Shown here: positions 6,420-13,689 of the stretch, in pieces
How the letters are laid out: each line of letters opens with the position of its first letter
How positions within the stretch are numbered: position 1 is the stretch's first letter
Assembly: GCA_002338715.1 (NCBI GenBank)
Contig: DDIR01000076.1
Coordinates: forward strand, 80,948-94,636
Direction of reading: 5' to 3'
DNA length: 13,689 nucleotides
Source: Phycisphaerales bacterium UBA1845
GTDB taxonomy: Bacteria; Planctomycetota; Phycisphaerae; UBA1845
Program-made: the position numbers and the translations under genes
Notes under the pieces: generated by a model
Told to the model about the DNA's origin: nothing
The model's input: only the letters and a program-made list of their open reading frames with translations
The model's database searches: none

Positions 6420-7472
6420 ATGGCCGTCACCATGAAGCCTTGTCCACTTATCTTCAAACCCATCTTCAAGCCCAGAATCTGGGGCGGGCGCAAGATCCAT
6501 ACGCAGTTCGACAAGCCCCTTCCGCCCGGCGAAAACTTCGGTGAGTCGTGGGAACTTGCCGACCTTGAGGACGATCAATCGGTGGTTGCGTCGGGCCCGC
6601 AGCAGGGACGCACGTTGCGCGAATTGGTTGTCGAATGGGGCGATCAACTCCTCGGCGGCATCGCGCTATTTGAAGGACGATTCCCGCTGCTGATCAAATA
6701 CCTCGACGCCCGCGAGCATCTCAGCGTGCAGGTCCATCCCGATGCCAAGTTAGCCGCCCAACTCGGCGGGGCTGTGCGGGTCAAGAATGAAGCGTGGGTG
6801 GTGATCGATGCGGAACCGGACGGCTGCATTTATCGCGGGCTGGTTGATGGCGTTACCCCAGACCAATTCTCGAAAGCGTTATCGGACGGCGGCGTCGAGA
6901 AACTTCTGAAACGCATCCCCGTGCGCCCGGGCGACGCGTATTACCTGCCGAGCGGAACGGTTCACGCGCTGGGCGGCGGCGTGCTGGTGGCTGAGGTGCA
7001 AACGCCATCCGACACGACCTATCGCGTGTACGACTGGGATCGCGTCGATGCCGCAACGGGCAAGCCACGCGAACTGCATATCGACCGGGCGATGCAGTGC
7101 ATTAATTTCGGCGACCAGACGATCGAAGGCGAAGAGCGCTCTCATGTCGCGAGCGTGTGGACGACGATCACGCGATTGGTGACGTGCGAGTCGTTTATCA
7201 TCGAGCGCGTCCGCATGGTTGAAGGACTCGACCAGGACATCCCCTACAAGCAGCTCGTCGTGTGGATGGTCTTGGAAGGTCGGGCGACGATCACCTGGGA
7301 CAAGGGCCAATCGCGCCTCGACGTCGGCAAAGGCGACACCGTGCTCATCCCTGCCGGCGCGAATGACTGTCGCCTACAGACCGAGACCGACTGCGTCTGG
7401 CTCGAGGTCACCGTCCCCGGGTTCGCACAATTCGAACAACCGGCTGGGCCCAATAACCTGCAGGCCGAATAA
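6420..7472 (+). CDS. manA: Class I mannose-6-phosphate isomerase (short form)
   Basis: This 350-residue cytoplasmic cupin interconverts fructose 6-phosphate and mannose 6-phosphate, feeding GDP-mannose synthesis or mannose use. The N-terminal signature is FKPIFKPRIWGGRK, followed by GESWELAD (41-48). The zinc ligands of the family are visible: Q104 and H106 in SVQVHPDAK, E124 in KNEAWV, and H182 in PSGTVHALGGG. YRVYDWDR (201-208) is the conserved catalytic segment. The length matches the short Bacillus-type enzymes rather than the longer enterobacterial ManA. A second cupin half occupies about 250-335. The start could be the ATG at 6420 or the ATG at 6432; neither has a clear ribosome binding site, so translation may be leaderless or initiation atypical. 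It is not obviously in an operon; the next gene starts 153 bases later. Confidence 0.95.
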   Translation: MAVTMKPCPLIFKPIFKPRIWGGRKIHTQFDKPLPPGENFGESWELADLEDDQSVVASGPQQGRTLRELVVEWGDQLLGGIALFEGRFPLLIKYLDAREHLSVQVHPDAKLAAQLGGAVRVKNEAWVVIDAEPDGCIYRGLVDGVTPDQFSKALSDGGVEKLLKRIPVRPGDAYYLPSGTVHALGGGVLVAEVQTPSDTTYRVYDWDRVDAATGKPRELHIDRAMQCINFGDQTIEGEERSHVASVWTTITRLVTCESFIIERVRMVEGLDQDIPYKQLVVWMVLEGRATITWDKGQSRLDVGKGDTVLIPAGANDCRLQTETDCVWLEVTVPGFAQFEQPAGPNNLQAE

Positions 7473-7625
7473 CCCGCAGCCACTCGTCATATGCACGAAT
7501 ATCCCCAGCCCCATTGAGACCAGCCCCCCAAAATCGTTAGGATGAGAATCGTTGGTATGGCATAACTTGCGGGCACATCGACGTCGACCCGAGCCACCCG
7601 CGAACCACCCAGGGCAGCAGGACGA

Positions 7626-8339
7626 ATGAGCAAACGGCATGACTATGTGGACGATGCGCTGGAGGACAAACTGCGCATCGGCGAAACGATCCTATGGATC
7701 TACGGGTGTTTGCTCATCCTTGCCGGCGGTGGTTTTGTGATTGCCAAGTGCCTGGTGGCGGAGTTCGGCGCGGCCTTCGTCGGATTTGTGGCCACGCTCA
7801 CCGGGGCGGGGTTGGTCGCGCTGTGCTGGATGTCGTTTCGCATGATCCGAACGGTGAAGTCGAACGCCCACCGCCTCGAACGACTGCGACAGCGCATCGA
7901 TGAATTGGAATTGGAAATCGATCAGGGCGCTACCGGTATCGTCGCGCCGCAGCATTCACCACCGCTTCCCACGGGCGAGTCGGCTGACTCCGAAATCGAG
8001 CGGGAACGTTTCCGCTTTGAACACGCCCTGTCATTTCGCGACATCGAAACGTGTCGATATCTTTGGCCCATCGTCAAGGAATCAATCGATACCGAACGGG
8101 CTGATCGGTATGAACAGGCGCTCGCAGACATGGAGCACGAGACGGCCGAGTCGCTGCGCCAGGAGTTCGCCGTGCAGTTGCGTGATCACGATTACGCCAC
8201 AGCCCTGCAAACCGGCGAGCGCATCACCGCGCTATTTCCAACCAGTCGAATGTCATCCGATTTCAAATCGATCCGCGAGCGCGTCGAAACACTGGCCACC
8301 GCGAACAAGAACGACAACAACCACACAGGCAAGCTATAG
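7626..8339 (+). CDS. Hypothetical two-TM coiled-coil membrane protein
   Basis: I do not recognise the family. The 237-residue product has two closely spaced hydrophobic segments (about residues 22-44 and 48-72) separated by a short KCLVAEFG loop, giving a membrane hairpin. A charged helix follows, RLERLRQRIDELELEID (83-99), and fits a short coiled coil. A Pro/Ser-rich linker (105-122) leads to a helical soluble domain (about 123-228). There, FEHALSFRDIETCRYLWP and LRDHDYATALQTGERI look like two degenerate TPR-like helical hairpins. Basic residues after the second segment suggest that both ends face the cytoplasm. An AGGA lies just upstream of the ATG. Its neighbours give no clue: ManA before it and a convergent secreted hydrolase after it. 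A membrane scaffold is possible but unproven. Confidence 0.8.
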   Translation: MSKRHDYVDDALEDKLRIGETILWIYGCLLILAGGGFVIAKCLVAEFGAAFVGFVATLTGAGLVALCWMSFRMIRTVKSNAHRLERLRQRIDELELEIDQGATGIVAPQHSPPLPTGESADSEIERERFRFEHALSFRDIETCRYLWPIVKESIDTERADRYEQALADMEHETAESLRQEFAVQLRDHDYATALQTGERITALFPTSRMSSDFKSIRERVETLATANKNDNNHTGKL

Positions 8340-8379
8340 AACACGTCGCGTCCAAACATAGCCGCGCGACAGCGTCGTC

Positions 8380-8399
8380 ATTCCCGCGAAGGCGGGAAT
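8380..8399. repeat. Interspersed hairpin repeat, ATTCCCGC type
   Basis: ATTCCCGC (8380-8387), GAAG loop and GCGGGAAT (8392-8399) form a perfect 8-bp hairpin, followed by the usual CCAG. This motif is scattered in many bacterial genomes as a REP-like intergenic element. It lies between two convergent genes, where it may end transcription in both directions, although no T-run follows. Only one copy is visible here. Confidence 0.75.
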
Positions 8400-8516
8400 C
8401 CAGGGGCAAAACGAAGTCAATCCACGTAGGTACTGGCGCCCGTGCTGCGAAGAGTGGACGAGCAAGACGCTACGCTCGGATTATGATCGCTACAACATTC
8501 CGCCCGTATTTAGAAG

Positions 8517-10004
8517 CTACTCCGCAGCCGCCTTTGCCCCACCCAGGAAACCCGTCACCGTGTCGATGAACTTGCGGTTCTCTTCGACATAGGGGTAGTG
8601 ACCGCTTCGTTCGAAGACCTCAAGCTTCGCGCCGGGGATACCGTCGGCGATGGTTTTGGCGAGAGGTGGCGGTGTGATCAGGTCAAACTTCCCGCAGACG
8701 ACCAGCGTGGGGATGCCGGTGATCTTCGCCAGTTCCGGACGCAGGTCGATCGTGCGGAAAACCTCTTTCTCCATCACGATATTGACGTATGAACTGACTT
8801 CAACGTGCCGCAACCAGTCCAATCGAAACGCGGTATCCACCTCGCCGAAAAAGATCCCCGGCAGTTGCAATCCGACCAGCGCGACCAGCTCGCGATCGTT
8901 GGGTCCGCGCATCGCCTTGCGCAACTCACCGATCAACCAGTCGTACTTCTCACGATCGGTTTCACCCATCACCGACACCAAGACGGGAATGTACTTTTGG
9001 AATTCTTCCGCACTCGCCCAACCCGACACCAACACCATCTTGTCAACGCGATCAGGGTGCGCGAGCGCATACTTCATCGCGATCAGGCAGCCGCTCGACT
9101 GGGCAATCATCGAAATCTTTTCATGCTCAGCCACCTTGCGAAGCGCTTCCAACTCCTCGACCTGTCGTTCGAGCGTATACGCTTCGGCGAACTGCGGTTT
9201 GCTCGAACCACCGCACCCGACCTGATCGTAGTAAACCAGTTTGTGGGACTTTGAAAGTTCATCAAGATACGGGCGAAACATCTTGTGCGATTCACCGGGA
9301 CCGCCATGAATCACGTAAAGCGGTGATCCTTCACCCATCAACTTCACGTTCAACGACTGCGCCCCGATGCCAGCCGTCATCTCCTTGGAATTCAGCTCCT
9401 TGTCCGTGATGGGCATCGCCGCAACCTTGGGCAGTTCATCCAATTCCGACATGAAGAGCTTCATGTCCCTGTAGAAACCCGGAAGCTTGGTCGGAGAAAA
9501 CCCACCATCGAGCGCTTCCTGAAGCGCGTCGGCGAAACTCCATCCATCAACCGTCACCCGATGCGCAAAGCGCATGAACCCCGCGCGATCGCGACCCGAT
9601 TGGCAATGCACGTACACCGTGCCATCCGTCGTCGCCCGAATCTCGTCAATAATGCTCCGCGCAACGTCTCGATTGATGCGGGCTTGGTCGAGCGGGCCGT
9701 CAAGTCCGATGGCCAACGGTTTGCTCTCAAACGCGACGCCCAAATCCTTTGCGTCAGCCGCTTCCTGATCGACTTCGGCAGACGGATCAAGCAGGCTGAT
9801 GACCCGCGTGATACCGCGCGTCCGTGCCAAGAACGCAAGGTCAGCACGACTCGGCGCTCCACCGCAAATCATGTGATCTGAGAGCTTGGAAAGTTTCAGT
9901 CGCTTCTCAAAACGGGCAATCTCAGCGTCGTCGCCGCGCAGATCGGCAGAGTTGATCAGGACGATCGCCATGATGAGTCCGGCGGTCAGTTTGGACAAAG
10001 ACAT
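8517..10004 (-). CDS. Secreted phosphatase-like / alpha-beta hydrolase fusion
   Basis: The 495-residue product starts with a signal peptide (hydrophobic 9-19, cleavage likely near A20). Residues about 30-195 form a dual-specificity-phosphatase-like domain with HCQSGRDRAG, giving the Cx5R loop C134-R140. Residues about 215-490 form an alpha/beta hydrolase related to proline iminopeptidases: oxyanion motif HGGPG (233-237), nucleophile S303 in AQSSG (the first glycine of GxSxG is alanine), likely acid D441 in GKFD, and H469 in SGHYPY. Both active sites appear intact, so a two-activity extracytoplasmic enzyme is likely; the substrates are unknown. The ATG at 10004 has AAGGAG about 9 bases upstream. 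The frame is open to 10208, but the extra 68 residues would bury the signal peptide. It is divergent from the NfeD/FloA operon. Confidence 0.88.
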   Translation of the reverse strand: MSLSKLTAGLIMAIVLINSADLRGDDAEIARFEKRLKLSKLSDHMICGGAPSRADLAFLARTRGITRVISLLDPSAEVDQEAADAKDLGVAFESKPLAIGLDGPLDQARINRDVARSIIDEIRATTDGTVYVHCQSGRDRAGFMRFAHRVTVDGWSFADALQEALDGGFSPTKLPGFYRDMKLFMSELDELPKVAAMPITDKELNSKEMTAGIGAQSLNVKLMGEGSPLYVIHGGPGESHKMFRPYLDELSKSHKLVYYDQVGCGGSSKPQFAEAYTLERQVEELEALRKVAEHEKISMIAQSSGCLIAMKYALAHPDRVDKMVLVSGWASAEEFQKYIPVLVSVMGETDREKYDWLIGELRKAMRGPNDRELVALVGLQLPGIFFGEVDTAFRLDWLRHVEVSSYVNIVMEKEVFRTIDLRPELAKITGIPTLVVCGKFDLITPPPLAKTIADGIPGAKLEVFERSGHYPYVEENRKFIDTVTGFLGGAKAAAE

Positions 10005-10102
10005 CGCGAGGTTCTCCTTCGGTTGAATCGCACCATCGTTCGTCCAAACGATCGAATCCAGCACATATCGTGTGGCGCTCCCATCATCTGGCGACGGATA
10101 CC

Positions 10103-10131
10103 ATTGTAGCGAATTGCGGGCCGCGGGTGAA
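10103..10131 (-). promoter_or_regulatory. Predicted promoter of the phosphatase-hydrolase gene
   Basis: On the minus strand, TTCACC (10131-10126) and TACAAT (10108-10103) are 17 bases apart. They match consensus at four and five of six positions. The predicted start near 10096 leaves a leader of about 90 bases. This also supports the ATG at 10004 over the upstream open frame, because the promoter lies inside that extension. Confidence 0.45.
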
Positions 10132-10199
10132 TTGACCCAACTGCGGCTATTTATTCGTGTTTGGAGTCCCTTGACTATAATCCGAAGCGTTCTTTCAAC

Positions 10200-10228
10200 T
10201 TGCCGCACTATCCGGCGCGACTTAGAAT
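10200..10228 (+). promoter_or_regulatory. Predicted promoter of the NfeD-FloA operon
   Basis: TTGCCG (10200-10205) and TAGAAT (10223-10228) are 17 bases apart and match consensus at four and five of six positions. Transcription would begin near 10235, about 110 bases before the first gene. A perfect TATAAT at 10176-10181 is an alternative, but lacks a -35. Confidence 0.4.
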
Positions 10229-10344
10229 TACATTGGGTTACCAGTTGCCCGGATAGTTACAACGACACATCGACGATTTCGACGAAGGCCAACCCGGAAC
10301 TGCGGACACTGTCCTGATGACCCGGGCCCTCCCAGAGGACGATC

Positions 10345-12057
10345 ATGAACCGTTACAAACTCTTAAAGATCATGCGGACGGGCGGGTTGACGGCGATCGT
10401 TGCATGGTGCTGCGTTCTGCTGATCGGACCGGCTTCGGGATTGGCGATCGACAAGTCGTCCGACAACGCCACCACCGAAAAAACATCTGCCGCCCTGCTG
10501 GCCAAGGAGTCGGCGATCAAAGACACCGCGTTCGACGAAACCGCACCGACCGAGCGATTCAAGAACGGATTCATCATCCCGATCCGCGGCGAAATCAACG
10601 ACGTGATGTTTGAAAGTCTTGAGCGGCGCATCGAGACGGCCAAGCAAGCCGACGCCAAGCTCATCGTGTTCGAATTGGACACGCCCGGTGGCGCGGTTTC
10701 CAGCGCCCTGGACATCTGCGACCTGATCAAGTCGTTGACGGAAATCAAGACCGTCGCGTGGGTCCATACCGAAGCGTACTCTGCCGGCTCGATGATCTCG
10801 CTGGCGTGCGATGAAATCGTGATGAGCACGGCCTCCACCATCGGCGACTGCGGCGTGATCCTCGGCGGTCCCACGGGTCCATCGGAAGTCCCCGAAGAAC
10901 TTCGCGCCAAAGCGGAAAGCCCGGTGATCGAAGAGTTTCGCGACTCAGCCAACCGCCGCGACTATGACCTCTTGCTGTGCGAATCGATGGTCGTCAAAGA
11001 GCGCGTGGTCTACTGGGTCGAAAACATCAACACGGGCCAGCGCAAATTCGTCGACGAACAGGAAAAGATTCGGCTCGTCGGCGGAAGCACTGACAAAACT
11101 CCGTTTGCCGCCTCCGACAATCAAGAAACGGAATACGAGTGGAAACTCGTCACGTCCTATACCGACATCGTTACCGGCAAGGAAATCAAAATCACCCAGC
11201 CGGTGGTGCCCGCCACAGAATTGTTGACGATGCGTCAGAGCAAAGCCGCAGCCTTCGGTTTCTGCAAAGCGATCTGCTCGAGCCCGACCGACCTGAAAAT
11301 TCGTTACAACGTCGACGAAGCGCTGACGATGCTAACCTCCAACTGGTCGGAGCGCGTGACCAGTTGGCTCACCTCGATGCCGGTGCGCATCTTCCTGCTG
11401 GCGTTGCTGCTGCTCGGTGCGTACGTCGAATTCCATACGCCCGGGGTGGGGCTGGCTGGCTTGGTTTCGCTGATCTGCCTGGCGATCTTCGTCGGCGCAC
11501 CATACATGACCGGACTGGCAAACGTTTGGGAAATCGTGATCGTCTTCATCGGATTCGGTTTGATCGCGTTGGAAGTGTTCGTCATCCCCGGATTCGGCGT
11601 CGCGGGCATCAGCGGTATGCTGTGCGTGGTGGTTGGTCTGCTGGCGACATTTATTCCTGAAGAACCTGGGCGCACGCTGCCCATCTATTGGCCGCAATTT
11701 GAACCGGGCCTGCAAGGTTTGAAGATCGGCGTGACGACACTCGGTTCGGCGCTGGGAGCTTCGATTGTGGGCATGATCCTGATCAGTCGGATGCTCCCGC
11801 ATATCAGTTGGCTACATGGTGCAATGCCACTCAACCCAACAGCGGAAGAGGTTGGCCTCGTCGATCCTTACAACGGTTATGCTCGCGAAGGCGACGTTGG
11901 TTTGGTGGAGTCGCCATTGCGACCGGCTGGCAAAGTTCGATTTGGAAACATGCTGGTCGATGTGGTTACGCAGGGCATGTTCGTCGAACCGGGCACCGAA
12001 GTCGAAGTGTGCGAACGACAGGGCAATCGCGTTGTGGTTCGGCCCATCAATACATAA
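10345..12057 (+). CDS. Membrane-bound NfeD-type S49/ClpP-class serine protease
   Basis: The 570-residue product is a long-form NfeD (YqeZ-like) protein. A signal or anchor segment (about 15-33) precedes a ClpP-class protease domain (about 73-210): FIIPIRGEI, ELDTPGG (110-116) and AYSAGSM, with S146 as likely nucleophile. K189, 43 residues later, is the likely dyad partner; the spacing is 41 in the archaeal 1510-N protease. The region from about 205 to 340 is an extra insert. Several membrane segments follow (about 347-437 and 462-482), then a C-terminal OB-fold NfeD domain (about 500-570). Such proteases cut membrane-associated partners, and in related archaeal systems the stomatin neighbour is cleaved. 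An AGAGGA ribosome binding site precedes the ATG. It heads an operon with a second NfeD and FloA. Confidence 0.92.
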   Translation: MNRYKLLKIMRTGGLTAIVAWCCVLLIGPASGLAIDKSSDNATTEKTSAALLAKESAIKDTAFDETAPTERFKNGFIIPIRGEINDVMFESLERRIETAKQADAKLIVFELDTPGGAVSSALDICDLIKSLTEIKTVAWVHTEAYSAGSMISLACDEIVMSTASTIGDCGVILGGPTGPSEVPEELRAKAESPVIEEFRDSANRRDYDLLLCESMVVKERVVYWVENINTGQRKFVDEQEKIRLVGGSTDKTPFAASDNQETEYEWKLVTSYTDIVTGKEIKITQPVVPATELLTMRQSKAAAFGFCKAICSSPTDLKIRYNVDEALTMLTSNWSERVTSWLTSMPVRIFLLALLLLGAYVEFHTPGVGLAGLVSLICLAIFVGAPYMTGLANVWEIVIVFIGFGLIALEVFVIPGFGVAGISGMLCVVVGLLATFIPEEPGRTLPIYWPQFEPGLQGLKIGVTTLGSALGASIVGMILISRMLPHISWLHGAMPLNPTAEEVGLVDPYNGYAREGDVGLVESPLRPAGKVRFGNMLVDVVTQGMFVEPGTEVEVCERQGNRVVVRPINT

Positions 12058-12070
12058 GAGCGAACGGACG

Positions 12071-12568
12071 ATGGACTCGGTGGGCGTCATTCTGTTGTTG
12101 TATCTTGCCGGCGTCGTGTTGATCGCGGCAGAGTTGGTCTTGCCATCGCATGGCCTGCTTACGATCGCTTCGCTGGTCTGCTTTGGGATGGCCGTATATG
12201 CGACGTTCGGGCACAACCGCACACTCGGCGCCATCGCGGCCATCGGATGCGTGGTGTTTGTACCGACGATGCTCTTTTTGGGTATCAAGTTTGTGACGTA
12301 CCTTCCGATGGGCAACCAATTCGCGCCGCCAAACCCAACGCGCGAAGAAGCTGGCCCCGCGTTTGATCGAAGCGAGTGCGAACAGTTTGTCGGTGCCCAA
12401 GGTCGCGCGGTGACGCCGCTGCGCCCCGTCGGTATTTGTGAGTTCAACGGACGACGCGTACAATGCGTTTCCGAATCAGGAATGATCGACGCCGGGCAAC
12501 CCGTCAACGGTGTCGGTCTTCAAATGAATACGCTTGAGGTTCGGCTGGACGAATCCCAGTCGGCATAA
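12071..12568 (+). CDS. Short NfeD-like membrane protein
   Basis: The 165-residue product has a first membrane segment (about 5-22), the conserved ELVLPSHGLL (21-30), and two more hydrophobic segments (about 28-48 and 51-75). A soluble C-terminal domain (about 100-160) begins FVGAQGRAVTPLRPVG, typical of the NfeD OB fold. It has no protease domain, so it corresponds to the truncated NfeD partner of flotillin-like proteins. The start at 12071 lies 13 bases after the previous stop, so the two are translationally close. The same frame is open upstream to 11816, but that extension lies inside the long NfeD gene. The ribosome binding site is weak. FloA starts 36 bases downstream. The predicted role is assembly or modulation of flotillin membrane domains. 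Confidence 0.88.
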   Translation: MDSVGVILLLYLAGVVLIAAELVLPSHGLLTIASLVCFGMAVYATFGHNRTLGAIAAIGCVVFVPTMLFLGIKFVTYLPMGNQFAPPNPTREEAGPAFDRSECEQFVGAQGRAVTPLRPVGICEFNGRRVQCVSESGMIDAGQPVNGVGLQMNTLEVRLDESQSA

Positions 12569-12604
12569 CCAGGCTAAAATCGAAGCATCTCGAAAGGATC
12601 AAAC

Positions 12605-13660
12605 ATGATTCTAGGCATGAATACATCGCATGCTCTAAGTTCACCACTGCTGGCCAATACTGGCTATTGGATCATTGGCGGTTTCGTGATCGTCGTCTTG
12701 CTCATTTTCTTTTTCTTCATTCTCAACGTGCTCAGCATCTGGATTCAGGCCCAGCTGACCCGCGCGAAGGTCGGCTTGCTTGACCTGGTGACGATGCGCT
12801 TTCGAAAGGTGAACCCCGCGACGATCGTCAACAACAAGATCATGTTGGTCAAAGCCGGCCTGGCCAGCACGACCACCGAGCAGTTGGAAAGTCACTACCT
12901 CGCCGGCGGGCGCGTGCCGAACGTGTGCAAAGCCATGATCGCAGCCGACCGGGCCAAGATCGATCTTGACTGGCGGACCTGCACCGCGATCGACCTCGCG
13001 GGTCGCGACATTCTCGACGCGGTCCACACCAGCGTGAATCCCAAAGTCATCGACTGCCCCAATCCGCAGTCCGGCAAAACCACGATCGATGCCGTTGCGA
13101 TGGATGGCATTCAACTTCGAGCCCGTGCCCGCGTGACCGTGCGGACCAACATCGCCCAGCTCGTCGGCGGTGCGACCGAAGACACGATCATCGCCCGCGT
13201 CGGTGAAGGCATCGTCAGCGCCATCGGTTCTTCCAAGACGCACGCCGAAGTGCTCGCCAACCCCGATCGAATCAGTAAAGCCGTGCTCGCCCGCGCACTC
13301 GATGCCGGTACCGCATATGAGATTCTATCCATCGACATCGCCGATGTGGACGTCGGAACCAACATCGGTGCGCTCCTGCAGACCGACCAAGCTGAGGCCG
13401 ACGCCAAACGCTTCAAAGCAGAAGCGGAGAAGCGCCGCGCGATGGCCGTCGCCCTCGAACAGGAAAACAAAGCCAAGATTCAGGAAAACCGTGCCCTCGT
13501 CGTCCTCGCCGAAGCGGATGTGCCCCGGGCCATCGCCGAATCGTTCCGCAGCGGCAACCTCGGCATCATGGACTACTACCGCATGCGCAACATCGAGTCC
13601 GACACCAGCATGAGAAACTCAATCGGCGGAAACGACGCGGGCAACAAGCCAGGCGTATAA
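12605..13660 (+). CDS. floA: Flotillin-like protein FloA
   Basis: The 351-residue product matches FloA (YqfA), which is about 330 residues in Bacillus. A hydrophobic segment (about 21-46), inserted as a membrane hairpin or anchor, is followed by [19 protein letters not shown] (53-71), typical of this family. The SPFH-like domain (about 70-250) contains [20 protein letters not shown]. The C-terminal helical region is rich in EA/KA (about 262-312: [18 protein letters not shown]), as in flotillin coiled coils, and ends with the [11 protein letters not shown] segment seen near FloA C-termini. FloA organises functional membrane microdomains. AAGGAT sits six bases upstream of the ATG. The gene order NfeD, NfeD, FloA resembles yqeZ-yqfA in Bacillus, with an extra short NfeD. 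The last about 20 residues are polar and probably flexible. Confidence 0.95.
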   Translation: MILGMNTSHALSSPLLANTGYWIIGGFVIVVLLIFFFFILNVLSIWIQAQLTRAKVGLLDLVTMRFRKVNPATIVNNKIMLVKAGLASTTTEQLESHYLAGGRVPNVCKAMIAADRAKIDLDWRTCTAIDLAGRDILDAVHTSVNPKVIDCPNPQSGKTTIDAVAMDGIQLRARARVTVRTNIAQLVGGATEDTIIARVGEGIVSAIGSSKTHAEVLANPDRISKAVLARALDAGTAYEILSIDIADVDVGTNIGALLQTDQAEADAKRFKAEAEKRRAMAVALEQENKAKIQENRALVVLAEADVPRAIAESFRSGNLGIMDYYRMRNIESDTSMRNSIGGNDAGNKPGV

Positions 13661-13666
13661 AGGTAG

Positions 13667-13683
13667 GGTGGGCCGTGCCCACC
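13667..13683. repeat. Interspersed hairpin repeat, GGTGGGC type
   Basis: GGTGGGC (13667-13673), a CGT loop and GCCCACC (13677-13683) form a perfect 7-bp hairpin, preceded by GGTAG. Similar GTAGGGTGGGC/GCCCACC elements recur between genes in many bacterial genomes. It begins 7 bases after the floA stop and may help end that operon, although no T-run is seen before the window edge. Confidence 0.6.
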
Positions 13684-13689
13684 ATGTCG

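Noticed and set aside
10005..10208. 68-residue N-terminal extension of the phosphatase-hydrolase frame
   Set aside because: The ATG at 10004 has AAGGAG and begins a signal peptide; the extension would hide it and contains the predicted promoter.
11816..12070. 85-residue upstream extension of the short NfeD
   Set aside because: It overlaps the end of the long NfeD gene in another frame, and the membrane-protein start MDSVGVILLLYLAG is at 12071.

Overview
The window is GC-rich bacterial DNA with long leaders, widely spaced genes and few operons. A planctomycete-like bacterium (Planctomycetota, possibly Phycisphaerae) is my best guess. I base it on the stand-alone MetRS-beta-like tRNA-binding protein, the short ManA type, an S49/NfeD protein with a large insert next to FloA, and secreted phosphatase/hydrolase architectures. 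This is an inference from gene style, not a database result.

Region 1 (1-1125) is a divergent katA/oxyR pair. Only the first 26 codons of the catalase lie in the window, on the minus strand. The regulator is a peroxide-sensing OxyR with both redox cysteines at the E. coli numbering (C199, C208). Between them lies a near-consensus OxyR operator. It abuts the -35 of a recognisable katA promoter and runs into the oxyR start codon, so one site could both activate katA and repress oxyR.

Region 2 (1139-3568, minus) is a likely two-gene signalling unit. The upstream gene encodes a degenerate receiver with a long acidic tail ending in a FliM-like peptide. The downstream gene encodes a pseudo-receiver/GAF-like/GGDEF diguanylate cyclase with an intact active site and an RxxD inhibitory site. 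Region 3 (3760-4206, minus) is a stand-alone OB-fold tRNA-binding protein.

Region 4 (about 4207-6419) looks like an accessory insertion. It holds a solitary Orc1/STAND-like AAA+ ATPase of visibly lower GC, flanked by about 0.4 kb of non-coding DNA on each side. Its promoter carries tandem 20-bp-spaced repeats, and a perfect 18-bp palindrome lies downstream.

Region 5 (6420-8339, plus) has mannose-6-phosphate isomerase and an unrecognised two-TM coiled-coil protein, followed by an interspersed hairpin repeat. Region 6 (8517-10004, minus) is a secreted fusion of a tyrosine-phosphatase-like domain and an alpha/beta hydrolase. Region 7 (10345-13660, plus) is a membrane-microdomain operon: S49-type NfeD protease, a short NfeD, then flotillin-like FloA. 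It is followed by a second type of hairpin repeat at the window edge.
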